Counted from the stretch's first letter, positions 8,544 to 17,100 are shown. The stretch is 37,626 nucleotides of DNA from Collinsella aerofaciens (GCF_018785245.1 NZ_WQPL01000002.1:1-37626), one strand, 5' to 3'. Notes: generated by a model not told the origin, from the letters alone. A program made the numbers and translations.

Positions 8544-8862
8544 ATGAGGCTCCTTAAGTATTGCTGCGCAAATTATCGCACAGCAAGCCTAAATACGATA
8601 CAAATGTCCACTATTTACCAATTCGAACCATTTGCATTGAATATCTTTATCATGAACATCCCCATCCCCGCCATGGGCCAGCATGGGCAAAATCACCTCC
8701 TACGTCTCCACCCAACCGACACATCTACCTTCACTAAATCGATTTACCAAACCGTTCAGCCGACAATTCAGTTGCTGGCGCAAAATCGAAACAAAAGCGG
8801 CGCATACTGATAAACGTTTGACGCTGTTTATCAGTTTTACCAACCATATCGGAAGGTGTTTC
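8544..8862. other. AT-richer divergent intergenic region, degV and fbp
   Basis: This 319-bp gap must contain the promoters of both genes. It is visibly more AT-rich than its neighbours. The only clear structure is the inverted repeat at 8806-8835. I found no convincing -35/-10 pair and no small gene. Confidence 0.5.
8806..8835 (+). promoter_or_regulatory. Perfect 10-bp inverted repeat upstream of fbp
   Basis: ACTGATAAAC (8806-8815) and GTTTATCAGT (8826-8835) are exact inverted repeats separated by 10 nt, which include a -35-like TTGACG (8818-8823). The repeat ends 27 bp before the fbp start codon. It could be an operator for a dimeric repressor or a leader hairpin. There is no T-tract after it. 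Confidence 0.5.
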
Positions 8863-10779
8863 ATGGTCGCATTCGATCGCAATCCGCAAGACTTCAAGTA
8901 TCTGCGCCTGCTGTCGAGACAGTTCCCCACCGAACAATCCGCATTTACCGAAATTATCAACCTCTCGGCCATCCTCAACCTACCCAAGGGCACCGAGCAT
9001 TTTATGAGCGACGTGCATGGCGAGTACGAAGCCTTTATGCACATCCTCAACAACTGCTCGGGCGTCGTGCGCGAGCATGTCGATGAGATTTTTGGCGACA
9101 CGCTCTCCTTTGACGAGAAGGGCGAACTGTGCACGCTCATCTACTACCCGCGCGAGAAGATCGACCTGATCCGCAGCCGGCGCGAGGACTCGCCCACCTG
9201 GTACAAGACGATGCTCGACCAGCTCATCATGGTTGCCCGCTCGCTTTCGAGCCGCTATACGCGCTCCAAGGTGCGCAAGGCCATCCCACGCGATTACGCA
9301 TACATCATCGACGAGTTGTTGCACACGCATCCGGACGAGAACAACTATCGCGTGCGCTATCACGAGCGCATTGTGGAGTCCATTCTGGAGACCGCCAGCG
9401 CCGACGACTTTATCGAGTCGCTCGCCTCGCTCATCAAGCGCCTGGCCGTCGACCACCTGCACCTGGTGGGCGATATCTTCGACCGTGGCGGCGGCGCCGC
9501 CAAGATTATGGACCGCCTGCTCACCTACCATTCGCTCGACATCCAGTGGGGCAACCACGACCTGCTGTGGATGGGCGCTGCGGCCGGTGAGCCCGCCTGC
9601 ATCGCCACGGTATTGCGCAACAACCTACGCTACGACAACTACGAGATCTTGGAGAATGACTACGGTATCTCGCTGCGTGAGCTTGTCGCCTTTGCCGATG
9701 CCACCTACACCGCCGGTGAGTCCATCACCCCGCTGATCAAGGCCATCAACGTGCTGCTCTTTAAGCTCGAGGGCCAGATTATCCAGCGCCACCCCGAGTT
9801 CGATATGACCAACCGCCTGTTACTCGACAAGATCGAACACGACTCCGGCACGGTCACGCTCGCCGACGGCAGCGTGTGGCCGCTCACGACCAACGACTTC
9901 CCCACCGTCGACCCGGCGGACCCCTATACGCTCACGCCCCAGGAGCAGCACATCATCGACAAGCTCGTGTCCGAGTTTGTCACCGCCGATCACCTGCATC
10001 GCCATATCGATTTCCTCTATTCCCACGGCTCGATGTACAAGGTCGCCAACGGCAACCTGCTCTTCCACGGCTGCGTTCCGCTCAACGAAGACGGCACCTT
10101 TAGCAGCATGAACTGTCTGGGCACCTGGCACGCCGGGCGCGATTATCTCGATTTTTGCGACCACATCGCCCGCCGCGCCTGGCGCGTGGGCGACCGCGAC
10201 GCTCTCGACTGGATGTGGTACCTGTGGATTGGCTTTAACTCGCCCGCCAGCGGACGCCTGGTGCGTACCTTTGAGCGCGCCTATATCGCCGATAAGAGCA
10301 CCTGGGTCGAGCCGATGGACCCATACTTTACGCTTACCAAGTCGCCCTCGGTCTGCGACGACATCATGCGCGAGTTTGGCGTCGCGCCCATGGCATGTTC
10401 GCCGACCGGCCACATCATCAACGGCCACACGCCCGTTAAAACCACCAAGGGTGAGCAGCCCATCCGCGCCGAGGGCAAGCTACTGGTCATCGATGGCGGC
10501 TTCTGCCGCGCTTACCATCCCAAGACGGGCATCGCCGGCTATACGCTCATCTCGAGCTCGCGCGGCTGCCGCCTCAAGTCGCACCGGGCCTTTACGACGG
10601 TTGCCGAGGCACTCACGCGCAACGTGGACATCGAGAGCGAGACCAACCGTTTTGACCAAGCAGACCGTCGCCGCATGGTGAGCGACACCGATACTGGCGC
10701 CAAGATTCGCAGCCAAATCCAGGACCTGCGCCAGCTGCTCGATGCATATAGAAACGGTGCTATCGAGGAGCGCGCCTAG
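8863..10779 (+). CDS. fbp: Fructose-1,6-bisphosphatase, class III
   Basis: This enzyme hydrolyses fructose-1,6-bisphosphate to fructose-6-phosphate, the committed step of gluconeogenesis. The 638-residue length matches the large class III family found in Firmicutes and some anaerobic Actinomycetota. Metallophosphatase motifs are intact: D50 and H52 in MSDVHGE, D204 and R208 in GDIFDRGG, and N231-H232-D233 in QWGNHD. Later family blocks include NGHTPVK and the C-terminal SSSRGCRLKSH. The ATG at 8863 follows GGAAGGTG at good spacing; longer in-frame extensions run into the intergenic region and lack similarity. A gtrA-type gene follows 78 bp downstream. Confidence 0.96.
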   Translation: MVAFDRNPQDFKYLRLLSRQFPTEQSAFTEIINLSAILNLPKGTEHFMSDVHGEYEAFMHILNNCSGVVREHVDEIFGDTLSFDEKGELCTLIYYPREKIDLIRSRREDSPTWYKTMLDQLIMVARSLSSRYTRSKVRKAIPRDYAYIIDELLHTHPDENNYRVRYHERIVESILETASADDFIESLASLIKRLAVDHLHLVGDIFDRGGGAAKIMDRLLTYHSLDIQWGNHDLLWMGAAAGEPACIATVLRNNLRYDNYEILENDYGISLRELVAFADATYTAGESITPLIKAINVLLFKLEGQIIQRHPEFDMTNRLLLDKIEHDSGTVTLADGSVWPLTTNDFPTVDPADPYTLTPQEQHIIDKLVSEFVTADHLHRHIDFLYSHGSMYKVANGNLLFHGCVPLNEDGTFSSMNCLGTWHAGRDYLDFCDHIARRAWRVGDRDALDWMWYLWIGFNSPASGRLVRTFERAYIADKSTWVEPMDPYFTLTKSPSVCDDIMREFGVAPMACSPTGHIINGHTPVKTTKGEQPIRAEGKLLVIDGGFCRAYHPKTGIAGYTLISSSRGCRLKSHRAFTTVAEALTRNVDIESETNRFDQADRRRMVSDTDTGAKIRSQIQDLRQLLDAYRNGAIEERA

Positions 10780-10785
10780 CACCAC

Positions 10786-10840
10786 CCGCGGGGATTGGCT
10801 AAACTTGCTAAGTTTGTCATCCCCGCGGCGCTTCGGCGCC
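10786..10840 (+). other. Two overlapping hairpins between fbp and gtrA
   Basis: CCGCGGGGA (10786-10794) pairs with TCCCCGCGG (10820-10828), with a nested AAACTT/AAGTTT hairpin inside (10801-10815). A second hairpin, GGCGC-TTCG-GCGCC (10827-10840), shares two bases with the first, so the two cannot both form fully. The UUCG tetraloop is unusually stable. There is no T-run, so this is more likely an mRNA-processing or translation-control structure than a terminator. Confidence 0.55.
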
Positions 10841-10857
10841 AGCTTAAGGCAGGTACC

Positions 10858-11253
10858 ATGCAAAAGCTCCTTGCGCAGATTATGAAATTTGGCGTCGTCG
10901 GTGTCATTGCCACGGTTATCGACTTTGGCATTATGAATCTGCTCCACTACGGTCTGGGCCTCAACATCCTAATCGCCAACACCAGCGGCTTTATCATCTC
11001 ACTCATCTTTAACTACCTCGCAAGCATGAAATACGTGTTTGCGCACAAGGAAGGCATGAGCCGCCGCCGCGAGTTCATCATCTTTGTCGTGCTGTCCGTG
11101 ATCGGTTTGGTGCTCAACGATGGCATCGTGCTGACACTCAACGCCGGCCTGGGACTCGAGGCCAATATCGCCAAGATATGCGCCACCGCGCTTGTCATGG
11201 TCTACAACTTTGTGACCCGAAAGATCTTCCTGGAGGGCGACGAGACCAAGTAG
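10858..11253 (+). CDS. GtrA-like membrane protein (copy 1)
   Basis: A 131-residue protein with four predicted transmembrane helices. It has the GtrA-family signature: FGVVGVIATVIDFGIMNLL near the start, FNYLASMKYVFAHKE after helix two, and YNFVTRKIFLEG at the end. GtrA-like proteins are thought to flip polyprenyl-linked sugars for cell-surface glycan synthesis. I prefer the ATG at 10858, giving the usual family length; a TTG at 10795 in frame would add 21 residues that fall inside the hairpin structures. A second gtrA-like gene lies 218 bp downstream. No glycosyltransferase is adjacent, so the substrate is unclear. Confidence 0.85.
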   Translation: MQKLLAQIMKFGVVGVIATVIDFGIMNLLHYGLGLNILIANTSGFIISLIFNYLASMKYVFAHKEGMSRRREFIIFVVLSVIGLVLNDGIVLTLNAGLGLEANIAKICATALVMVYNFVTRKIFLEGDETK

Positions 11254-11273
11254 CTCGCAATCTTACAGCTTTA

Positions 11274-11330
11274 CGATGCCTACGGACAATGCGCGCTCAG
11301 CACAGTATCGTCCGTGGGCATCGTTCGTTT
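11274..11330 (+). terminator. Terminator-like hairpin between the two gtrA genes
   Basis: A 14-bp stem (11274-11287 with 11310-11323, one G-U pair) closes a 22-nt loop and is followed by TTCGTTT. The T-tract is broken and the loop is long, so this may be a leaky terminator of copy 1. A short palindrome, GCAAATTTGC, follows at 11335-11344. Confidence 0.5.
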
Positions 11331-11471
11331 ACGGGCAAATTTGCAACGTTTGCGGATTGGCTCTTGAAAATTTGGCGAGTTCGTATAGTTCTTGGCAAAG
11401 ACCTTACGTTTCCCTTGCAAAAGCTCTAAAGTATCCTCTGCTCGATTCATCAACGCATTGGATGTGATTAC

Positions 11472-11879
11472 GTGCGCAAGGCACTGGCACAACCTCATAC
11501 CAAGCAGTTCCTCAAGTTTGCCGTCGTGGGTCTTATCTCTTTTGGCATCGACTGGGGCATGCTCATTGCGCTCGTCGAGCTGTTCCACCTCGACTTTTTG
11601 ATGAGCACCACGGTCTCGTTTATCACGTCCGTCGTGGTCAACTACTGGCTCAGCATGAAGTACGTGTTCGACCACCGCGAGGGCATGAGCCGCAAGCGCG
11701 AGTTCACGATCTTCACCATCCTGTCGGTGATCGGTCTGGGCCTCAACGACCTGTACATGTTTGTGGGCGTCACGTTTTTGAGCATCGGCTACCAGGCCAT
11801 GAAGGCCATCGCCACGTTCTTGGTCACCTGGTACAACTACTTTAGCCGTCGCTTCTTCCTCGAGGGTGCACGGTCGTAG
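11472..11879 (+). CDS. GtrA-like membrane protein (copy 2)
   Basis: A 135-residue GtrA-family protein with four membrane segments. It matches copy 1 at many positions, including KFAVVGLISFGIDWGM, the WLSMKYVFDHREGMSRKREF loop, and YNYFSRRFFLEG at the end. It presumably also moves a lipid-linked sugar across the membrane. The start is a GTG at 11472; no in-frame ATG lies close upstream and the ribosome-binding site is poor. A strong terminator follows. The two copies look like an old tandem duplication. Confidence 0.85.
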   Translation: MRKALAQPHTKQFLKFAVVGLISFGIDWGMLIALVELFHLDFLMSTTVSFITSVVVNYWLSMKYVFDHREGMSRKREFTIFTILSVIGLGLNDLYMFVGVTFLSIGYQAMKAIATFLVTWYNYFSRRFFLEGARS

Positions 11880-11905
11880 TCGATTCACTATTTGCCTGTA
11901 CGTAT

Positions 11906-11942
11906 AACCGGTTGGAATTCCCGTTCCAACCGGTTTTTTATT
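11906..11942 (+). terminator. Rho-independent terminator after gtrA copy 2
   Basis: AACCGGTTGGAA (11906-11917) pairs perfectly with TTCCAACCGGTT (11924-11935) over a 6-nt loop, and the right arm runs into TTTTTTATTT. It faces the convergent DUF4430 operon. Confidence 0.93.
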
Positions 11943-12038
11943 TGCCGAGAGACCCGGCGACCCAGTCTCATTCGCACGAAAAACGGGCGGCCCGGATGTT
12001 TGTCCGAACCGCCCGTCTGGCGCGCTATGTCGAGGCCT

Positions 12039-12947
12039 CTAGCCTGTCACGTAATACCAGACCACGTTGTCGCCATTAGAGAGAACGTAGTTGCTGCAGG
12101 CCGTCATGGGCGTTGTGCCGTTGACGGAGTACATCCAGCCGCTCGTGCCGCCGTACTGTTTCTCGGCCAAACCACCAATCGCGGCAACATACGTGCCGTA
12201 CGACGAGCCGTGCGCATTGATAGAAAGGCCCAGCGCGCACAGGGCATCGTAGACGGTAGCGCCTTCGTTAAAGGTAAAGGTGCCACCAGAGGACACAGGA
12301 TTGCCCACAGCGCTCGATGTGACCGAAACCGTCACCGTAACGTAGCTAGGCTCCTGTGAGCCGCTCTGGCCGCCCGAGGAGGCGTTTCCACCATTAGAGG
12401 ATGAGGCTCCATCAGACGACTGGCCACCGCCCGAAGAAACACCACCAGACACATTGGAAGTATCACCGGCTCCCGTATTTTGGGCAGCAGATTTATCGCC
12501 AGACTTCTTGCCGTCCTGGTCCTCGGACTTCTTGCTATCCGAGTTTTTGTCCGATTCCTTGTTTGAAGACTCGGACTCCTTCTTAGAGTCAGATTCATCC
12601 AAACCCTTAGACTCGTCGTTCGCACCATCCGAAGATTTGGAATCCTTAGACCCAGCTTTACCCGAAGCGGCGGTCGAGTCAGACCCCTTGGCGTCCTTTG
12701 CGACGACGCTCTCCCCCGTCACGGTCTGAACGATCCAGTCAATGGACCAGGCACCGCTTGTGGAAGGATGGACGAAGCCCAGCGAGACGACGATCAGAAT
12801 GGTGCACGCGGCAGTCAGAACGCCAAGGAGCGCCTTGCGACGAGAGGCGGACGCCGCCGAAGCGGCGCCCTGTTGCTTTGGATCATCGAGCTGGATAAAC
12901 GAGGAGTCGGGCTGTTGCCCGTTGGTCTCCTTGGGCTTATCGGGCAT
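12039..12947 (-). CDS. Membrane-anchored DUF4430 (transcobalamin-C-like) protein
   Basis: A 302-residue protein. A hydrophilic N-terminus (1-37) is followed by one membrane helix (about 40-59), then a long Ser/Lys/Asp/Gly-rich spacer (about 80-200), then one C-terminal DUF4430 domain (about 200-302) with GWMYSVNGT and GDNVVWYYVT. The single uncleaved-looking helix suggests an anchor with the domain displayed outside. DUF4430 is structurally related to the C-terminal domain of vertebrate transcobalamin and intrinsic factor. The ATG at 12947 follows AAGGG by 8 nt and lies inside the last codons of the upstream gene (11-bp overlap), so translation is probably coupled and the gene probably shares its B12 riboswitch. 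Corrinoid binding is an inference. Confidence 0.8.
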   Translation of the reverse strand: MPDKPKETNGQQPDSSFIQLDDPKQQGAASAASASRRKALLGVLTAACTILIVVSLGFVHPSTSGAWSIDWIVQTVTGESVVAKDAKGSDSTAASGKAGSKDSKSSDGANDESKGLDESDSKKESESSNKESDKNSDSKKSEDQDGKKSGDKSAAQNTGAGDTSNVSGGVSSGGGQSSDGASSSNGGNASSGGQSGSQEPSYVTVTVSVTSSAVGNPVSSGGTFTFNEGATVYDALCALGLSINAHGSSYGTYVAAIGGLAEKQYGGTSGWMYSVNGTTPMTACSNYVLSNGDNVVWYYVTG

Positions 12948-15900
12948 TACCGTCACCCTTGCCGCGCTTGGTCAGCACGAAGACGGCGATGAGCGCGAGG
13001 CCAATCACGCCGGCGGCAACGCCGACGATGGCGAGCGGATTGGTGCCAGTCTCCTGCTCAGAAGCACTAGAGGACTTCTTAGCAGTGGTCGTGGAAGCAA
13101 CACCCGTATCGGACTTGGAATCGGACTTCTTGTCGGACTTGCTGTCCTTCTTGTCTGACTTCTTGTCAGACTTCTTCTCGTCCTTCTTATCGGACTTATC
13201 GGAGTCCTTCTTGTCGGACTTGTTGTCCTTGGTCTCGGTCTTGGTCGACACCGTCGTCTTGGTCGTCGGCTTATGACCCGGGGCGACAGCGCCGCCAGCC
13301 TGTTGGCCCTTCGTGCCGGAGCCGGAGCCTGTGCCAGCGCCAGTGCCGGAACCAGCACCGGTACCAGAACCGCCGCCATTCGAACCAGCGCCGCCATTGC
13401 CGCCAGGGTTAACGGCATTCTTGGTCCACTTGGCATACAGCGTCAGATCGGCCGTCACCGGCGTACTGAAGTCATACGCCTGCATGCAAGCCTCATCGGT
13501 ATACCAACCGCCGAAATCGTAGCCATCGCGCGTCGGATCGGCCGGCTTGACCAGCTTGCCATCGGCCGTAGCAACAAACTTAGTGTCGCAAGCAGACCCG
13601 CCGTTGGAATTAAAGGCAACCGTCCAAGACTCAACGGCCCCCAACTTGAACAGCGTGCCCGAGTCATTGATGTAGTACAGGTTGCCAGAAGCATCGGCAA
13701 TGACCGGAGAGTCGCAGTTCTGGTAATGGCCAGCCGCATCATAAATCTGCGTCGCCTCTGCATCGCCGAGCGTATAGCGATACACGCCACCACCAGCAGA
13801 GTAGTTGACGTAATCCTTGCTATCCGCGCTGTTAACGGTGAAATACACATAGGTCTTGCCGCCCTGAACACTCACCAGCGGAGTAGCAGCAATACCGTTA
13901 AACCCGGCCCGCAGTTCTTTACCGTCGGCAGCGGTGACCATCGTGGTCTTACCAGTCTTCAGATTATAGAAAGACAGAGCAGAGCCAGTAGCCGTCTGCC
14001 CACCGACAATCAGATTGTCACCAGACACCGCAGGGGCGCTCAGATTATTCGTAAGGCCCAGGTCGACCGTCTTCCGCTCGCTCAGTACGCCCTTCGCCGA
14101 AAGCGAAATCACATGGAGCTTTCCATCGTGCGTCATCTGATAGAAGGTCGAACCATTGGACGGATCGGCGACACAGTCGGCGTTCGCGAGAGCGCCGAGC
14201 TTCATGGTCGAAACAACATCGCCCGTCGTCTTATCAATGCACTTAAGCGTGCCCGCGCTCGTAGGAACGATGGCATACTTATCCGTCAAAGCCGCACCAG
14301 TCCAGTAATAGCCCTCGGCAGGGTCGATGTTCTGCCAAGAAACTTCGCCCGTGGCAATCTTAATGCGTGCAAAGGAGCCGTTGCCGTAGGTCGCGTTGTA
14401 ATTCTCGTCATACGAAATATCGACCGAGCCTACATAGACGTACTCGCCGTCCGAAACGACGGTGCAGGAGCTCTGCGTCAAGTCCGTCAAACCAGGCGTC
14501 AGCCACTTGCAGATCAGCTTGTCTGCAGTAATCGCCTGGACCGCACCGCCGTTGAGCGGAACGATGATAAGGCCATTGGTATAGATCGGACGAGAGGTAT
14601 AGCTCACCTTGGAGGCAAGCGGCGCAGAGGCAACCTTTTTGCCCGTGGACGAATCGATCTTAATGAGCTCGTTCTCGGTCGCGATGTACACAAAGCCGTT
14701 AGCAATGACAGGCTCGCTGCAGTTGGCATACTGCTGACCAGACTCGGCCTTCCAATCGAAGGCCCACTTAAGACCGGCGGCCTGCGCAGGCGTCTTGGCA
14801 TCCGTTACGGTCGAACCGTTGCCACTGTTGCCGTAGCCGGCCCACTCGGCATCCCAATCAGGAGTCGTCGCGCTCGGATCCACGACAATCTTGTCGGGAT
14901 CGGGCATGGGCGAATTATCGGTGGTATAGGCAAGCGTGACCTTATCGCCGCTCTTGAGCGTAATCTGATTGGCGCAGAGTAAGGAGGGCTCTCCGTTGAT
15001 ATACAGATGCCAATATTTATTGGTCGCAGCATCCCAACCATACGGCTTGTGATCGAACGGCGAAGTAATGGAATTCAGGAACCAGTACTCACCACTCTGG
15101 GAGCCGTTGTACGCAACGCCCTTGGCCTTCAGAACTGCCTCAATAAGGTTCTGGGCCGTGGAGCCTTCGGGCAGAGAAACATTGCTTGCCGTGCCCCAAC
15201 GCGTATTGTTCCCGTTGACATCGGGACCGATAACATCGGCGGATCCAAGCACCTGACCGGGGAGGGCATCGGCGTCAGCACCATACATAAAGGTGACGGC
15301 GTCACCCTCCTGGAGCTTGTAGGCACCGGCGCCAACGTCGGCGAACTTGCCATTTACGTAGAAGCGCCAATAGCTCTTGGTCGCAGCATCCCAGCCATAG
15401 GACTTACCATCAAACGGCGAAGTAATGCCGTTGAGGAACCAGCCCCAAGACGATTCGCCAGCATCGAGAGTAAGACCGGTCTGCTCAAGGAGATCCTTGG
15501 CAGTGGAGCCTGCCTTGAGGCTCGTCTGGCCCGTCGAAGCCCAAACCTGCTGCTTGCCGTCCTTGTCCTTACCAAGTACCTGAACGGAAGCATGAACAGA
15601 ATCGGACGGCAACTGGTCGCCCCAGCCACCGTAGAACCACGTGACGGTATCGCCGGCGTGGATGGTGACATTGTCTGCCGTGTAGTCGCTCGACTTGCCG
15701 TTGATGAACAGCTGCCAATAGGTCGAATAATCGAGCGGCGTACCCAGCTCAACACCGTTGTACTTAAGGCTCAGAATGAAGGAGCCCGCAGCAACGGCGT
15801 CGATGCCATTCGCCTCAAGCGCGACCTTCGTAAGGTCAAGTGCGCTCGAACCGGACGTCACCACATACTGCGCGTTATCGACCCAAGTCTGAGTCTTGCC

Positions 15901-16746
15901 CTGGGCATCGCGACCAATGACGGTCACATTTGCGGCAACCTGGTCCTTAACGACAGGGGACGCGCTACCAGCCGTATAGGCAAACTCAATCTTCTGCCCT
16001 TGGGTGAGCTTGACGCTGCTCGCGCCAACCGAGGAAGACGCGCCGTCGACGAACAGCTGCCAGTAGGCATAAGTCGCCGGATCGAAGGCAAGCGTACGGC
16101 CATCGCTCGGGGATGTGATGCTTTTGAGGTAGAAACCGTATGCCGTGTTCGGATCGTAATCCGCCTTGAAGCCCGTCTTCTGCTGTAGCTTAACGAAGGC
16201 ATCCGCAGCCGTCGCGCCCTCGTCGAGCTTGAGTTGCGTAGGTGCCACCCAGGTCTGAGCCTTGCCGTCGGCATCGGTGCCGATAATCGAGAACGAGACT
16301 TCGACTTGCTTCTTGGCGACATCGCCGGTTTCTGTCGGGTTCTCTGTCTGGACGACAGCCGCGGTGGCAGATCCTGCTTGGTCAGCGGATGCCATCGAAG
16401 ACTGCTCGCTCGTGGCAGGGCTCTCCCCCGTCGCCGAGCCTTCGTCGCCAGTTGCCGCCCCTGTTGTGGCGGCACTAGCTGCAGGCGCGCTCCCGGAATC
16501 CGAAACCTCGGCCTTGCCCTGGTCGGCAGTACCGTCCGCGGCCCCCGTGCCCTCACTCGGCGTCGCAGCCTGAGCCACAGCCTCGGCAATGCCCTCGGCG
16601 CCCTCGGCCCACAGCTGAGCCGGCGTGGTGCCAAAGGCCATCGCGAAGGCCAGGAATGCCACCAGGCAGCGCTTTGCCACGCCGCGCGCGATTACGCCAC
16701 GGCGACGAAGCGAGGCACGCTGGCACTCGTCCTCAAACATATCCAT
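12937..16746 (-). CDS. Large surface protein: four DUF4430 repeats, beta-propeller, InlB repeat
   Basis: A 1269-residue exported protein. It begins with a signal peptide (hydrophobic core about 27-43, likely cut after LWA at 47) and an Ala/Ser/Glu-rich linker. Four DUF4430-type domains follow at about 147-265, 266-375, 376-492 and 493-612; three carry an ITSP motif (missing from the second), and all four carry a YW-[QRH]-[LF]-[FY]-[VI]-[DN]-G motif. A PQQ-like beta-propeller spans about 630-1041, with an InlB-type repeat at 1042-1108. A Gly-rich then Lys/Asp/Ser-rich wall-spanning linker leads to a C-terminal helix (about 1236-1259) and basic tail. The residues before the helix (EQETG) resemble a degenerate LPXTG, so sortase anchoring is uncertain. 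The ATG at 16746 follows AGGAG; an ATG at 16827 after AAGGGGG is a real alternative. A cobalamin riboswitch precedes it. Corrinoid capture is inferred. Confidence 0.85.
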   Translation of the reverse strand: MDMFEDECQRASLRRRGVIARGVAKRCLVAFLAFAMAFGTTPAQLWAEGAEGIAEAVAQAATPSEGTGAADGTADQGKAEVSDSGSAPAASAATTGAATGDEGSATGESPATSEQSSMASADQAGSATAAVVQTENPTETGDVAKKQVEVSFSIIGTDADGKAQTWVAPTQLKLDEGATAADAFVKLQQKTGFKADYDPNTAYGFYLKSITSPSDGRTLAFDPATYAYWQLFVDGASSSVGASSVKLTQGQKIEFAYTAGSASPVVKDQVAANVTVIGRDAQGKTQTWVDNAQYVVTSGSSALDLTKVALEANGIDAVAAGSFILSLKYNGVELGTPLDYSTYWQLFINGKSSDYTADNVTIHAGDTVTWFYGGWGDQLPSDSVHASVQVLGKDKDGKQQVWASTGQTSLKAGSTAKDLLEQTGLTLDAGESSWGWFLNGITSPFDGKSYGWDAATKSYWRFYVNGKFADVGAGAYKLQEGDAVTFMYGADADALPGQVLGSADVIGPDVNGNNTRWGTASNVSLPEGSTAQNLIEAVLKAKGVAYNGSQSGEYWFLNSITSPFDHKPYGWDAATNKYWHLYINGEPSLLCANQITLKSGDKVTLAYTTDNSPMPDPDKIVVDPSATTPDWDAEWAGYGNSGNGSTVTDAKTPAQAAGLKWAFDWKAESGQQYANCSEPVIANGFVYIATENELIKIDSSTGKKVASAPLASKVSYTSRPIYTNGLIIVPLNGGAVQAITADKLICKWLTPGLTDLTQSSCTVVSDGEYVYVGSVDISYDENYNATYGNGSFARIKIATGEVSWQNIDPAEGYYWTGAALTDKYAIVPTSAGTLKCIDKTTGDVVSTMKLGALANADCVADPSNGSTFYQMTHDGKLHVISLSAKGVLSERKTVDLGLTNNLSAPAVSGDNLIVGGQTATGSALSFYNLKTGKTTMVTAADGKELRAGFNGIAATPLVSVQGGKTYVYFTVNSADSKDYVNYSAGGGVYRYTLGDAEATQIYDAAGHYQNCDSPVIADASGNLYYINDSGTLFKLGAVESWTVAFNSNGGSACDTKFVATADGKLVKPADPTRDGYDFGGWYTDEACMQAYDFSTPVTADLTLYAKWTKNAVNPGGNGGAGSNGGGSGTGAGSGTGAGTGSGSGTKGQQAGGAVAPGHKPTTKTTVSTKTETKDNKSDKKDSDKSDKKDEKKSDKKSDKKDSKSDKKSDSKSDTGVASTTTAKKSSSASEQETGTNPLAIVGVAAGVIGLALIAVFVLTKRGKGDGNAR

Positions 16747-16889
16747 TTGTCTCCTACTGTCTGTACTTGGAGCGTTGCCTTGAAGCTGCCCCACGTCATC
16801 GCGCATGTTGCGTTCGAGTTCCCCCATCGGGGTCCCCCTTCCCTCCAGAGCCCTATGCACACCGGCGGCATACGCCGCAGCCGCATGCA

Positions 16890-17045
16890 AGATGGGAGGC
16901 GATCCGACTTAACCTTAACGACTCGGGCGCGCCGTCCGATCTGCGACGCGAACATCCCGAGCCAAGAGGAATTACGGTTACTGGTACAGCCGGGGACTTG
17001 CACCCCGATTCTCCCAAACGCGCAGGAAAACCGCGCATTCGTGCG
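16890..17045 (-). ncRNA. Cobalamin (B12) riboswitch
   Basis: On the minus strand the segment 17015-16983 matches the conserved cobalamin aptamer core: GGGAGAATC, then GGGGTGCAAGTCCCC, then GGCTGTACC. The ACCGTAA block follows at about 16979-16973. The B12-box-like segment (AAGTCGGATCGCCTCCC) is at 16910-16894. Order and spacing fit the aptamer. Cobalamin riboswitches normally lower expression when B12 is plentiful. No T-tract terminator is evident between the aptamer and the start codon, so control may be translational; CCTCCC in the box could pair with GGAGGG at 16846-16841. Confidence 0.9.
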
Positions 17046-17071
17046 TCTCCGCACCACCATCTAGGCCATCG

Positions 17072-17100
17072 ATTAAAACCGTCAATATGCTATCACGCAA
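17072..17100 (-). promoter_or_regulatory. Candidate promoter of the riboswitch operon
   Basis: On the minus strand TTGCGT (17100-17095) and TTTAAT (17077-17072) are separated by 17 bp. The predicted transcript would start just before the aptamer. The -35 box overlaps the T-tract of the upstream terminator. A competing TTGACG (17086-17081) lacks a good -10. Confidence 0.5.

Noticed and set aside
13080-13260. Short repeated motifs resembling a direct-repeat array
   Set aside because: They are codons for a Lys/Asp/Ser-rich linker in frame with the surface protein, not a CRISPR or DNA element.
13273-16188. Long plus-strand open frames (569 and 393 residues) opposite the DUF4430-propeller gene
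   Set aside because: They are antisense shadows; the minus strand encodes recognisable domains, signal peptide and anchor, and the plus frames lack ribosome-binding sites and family features.
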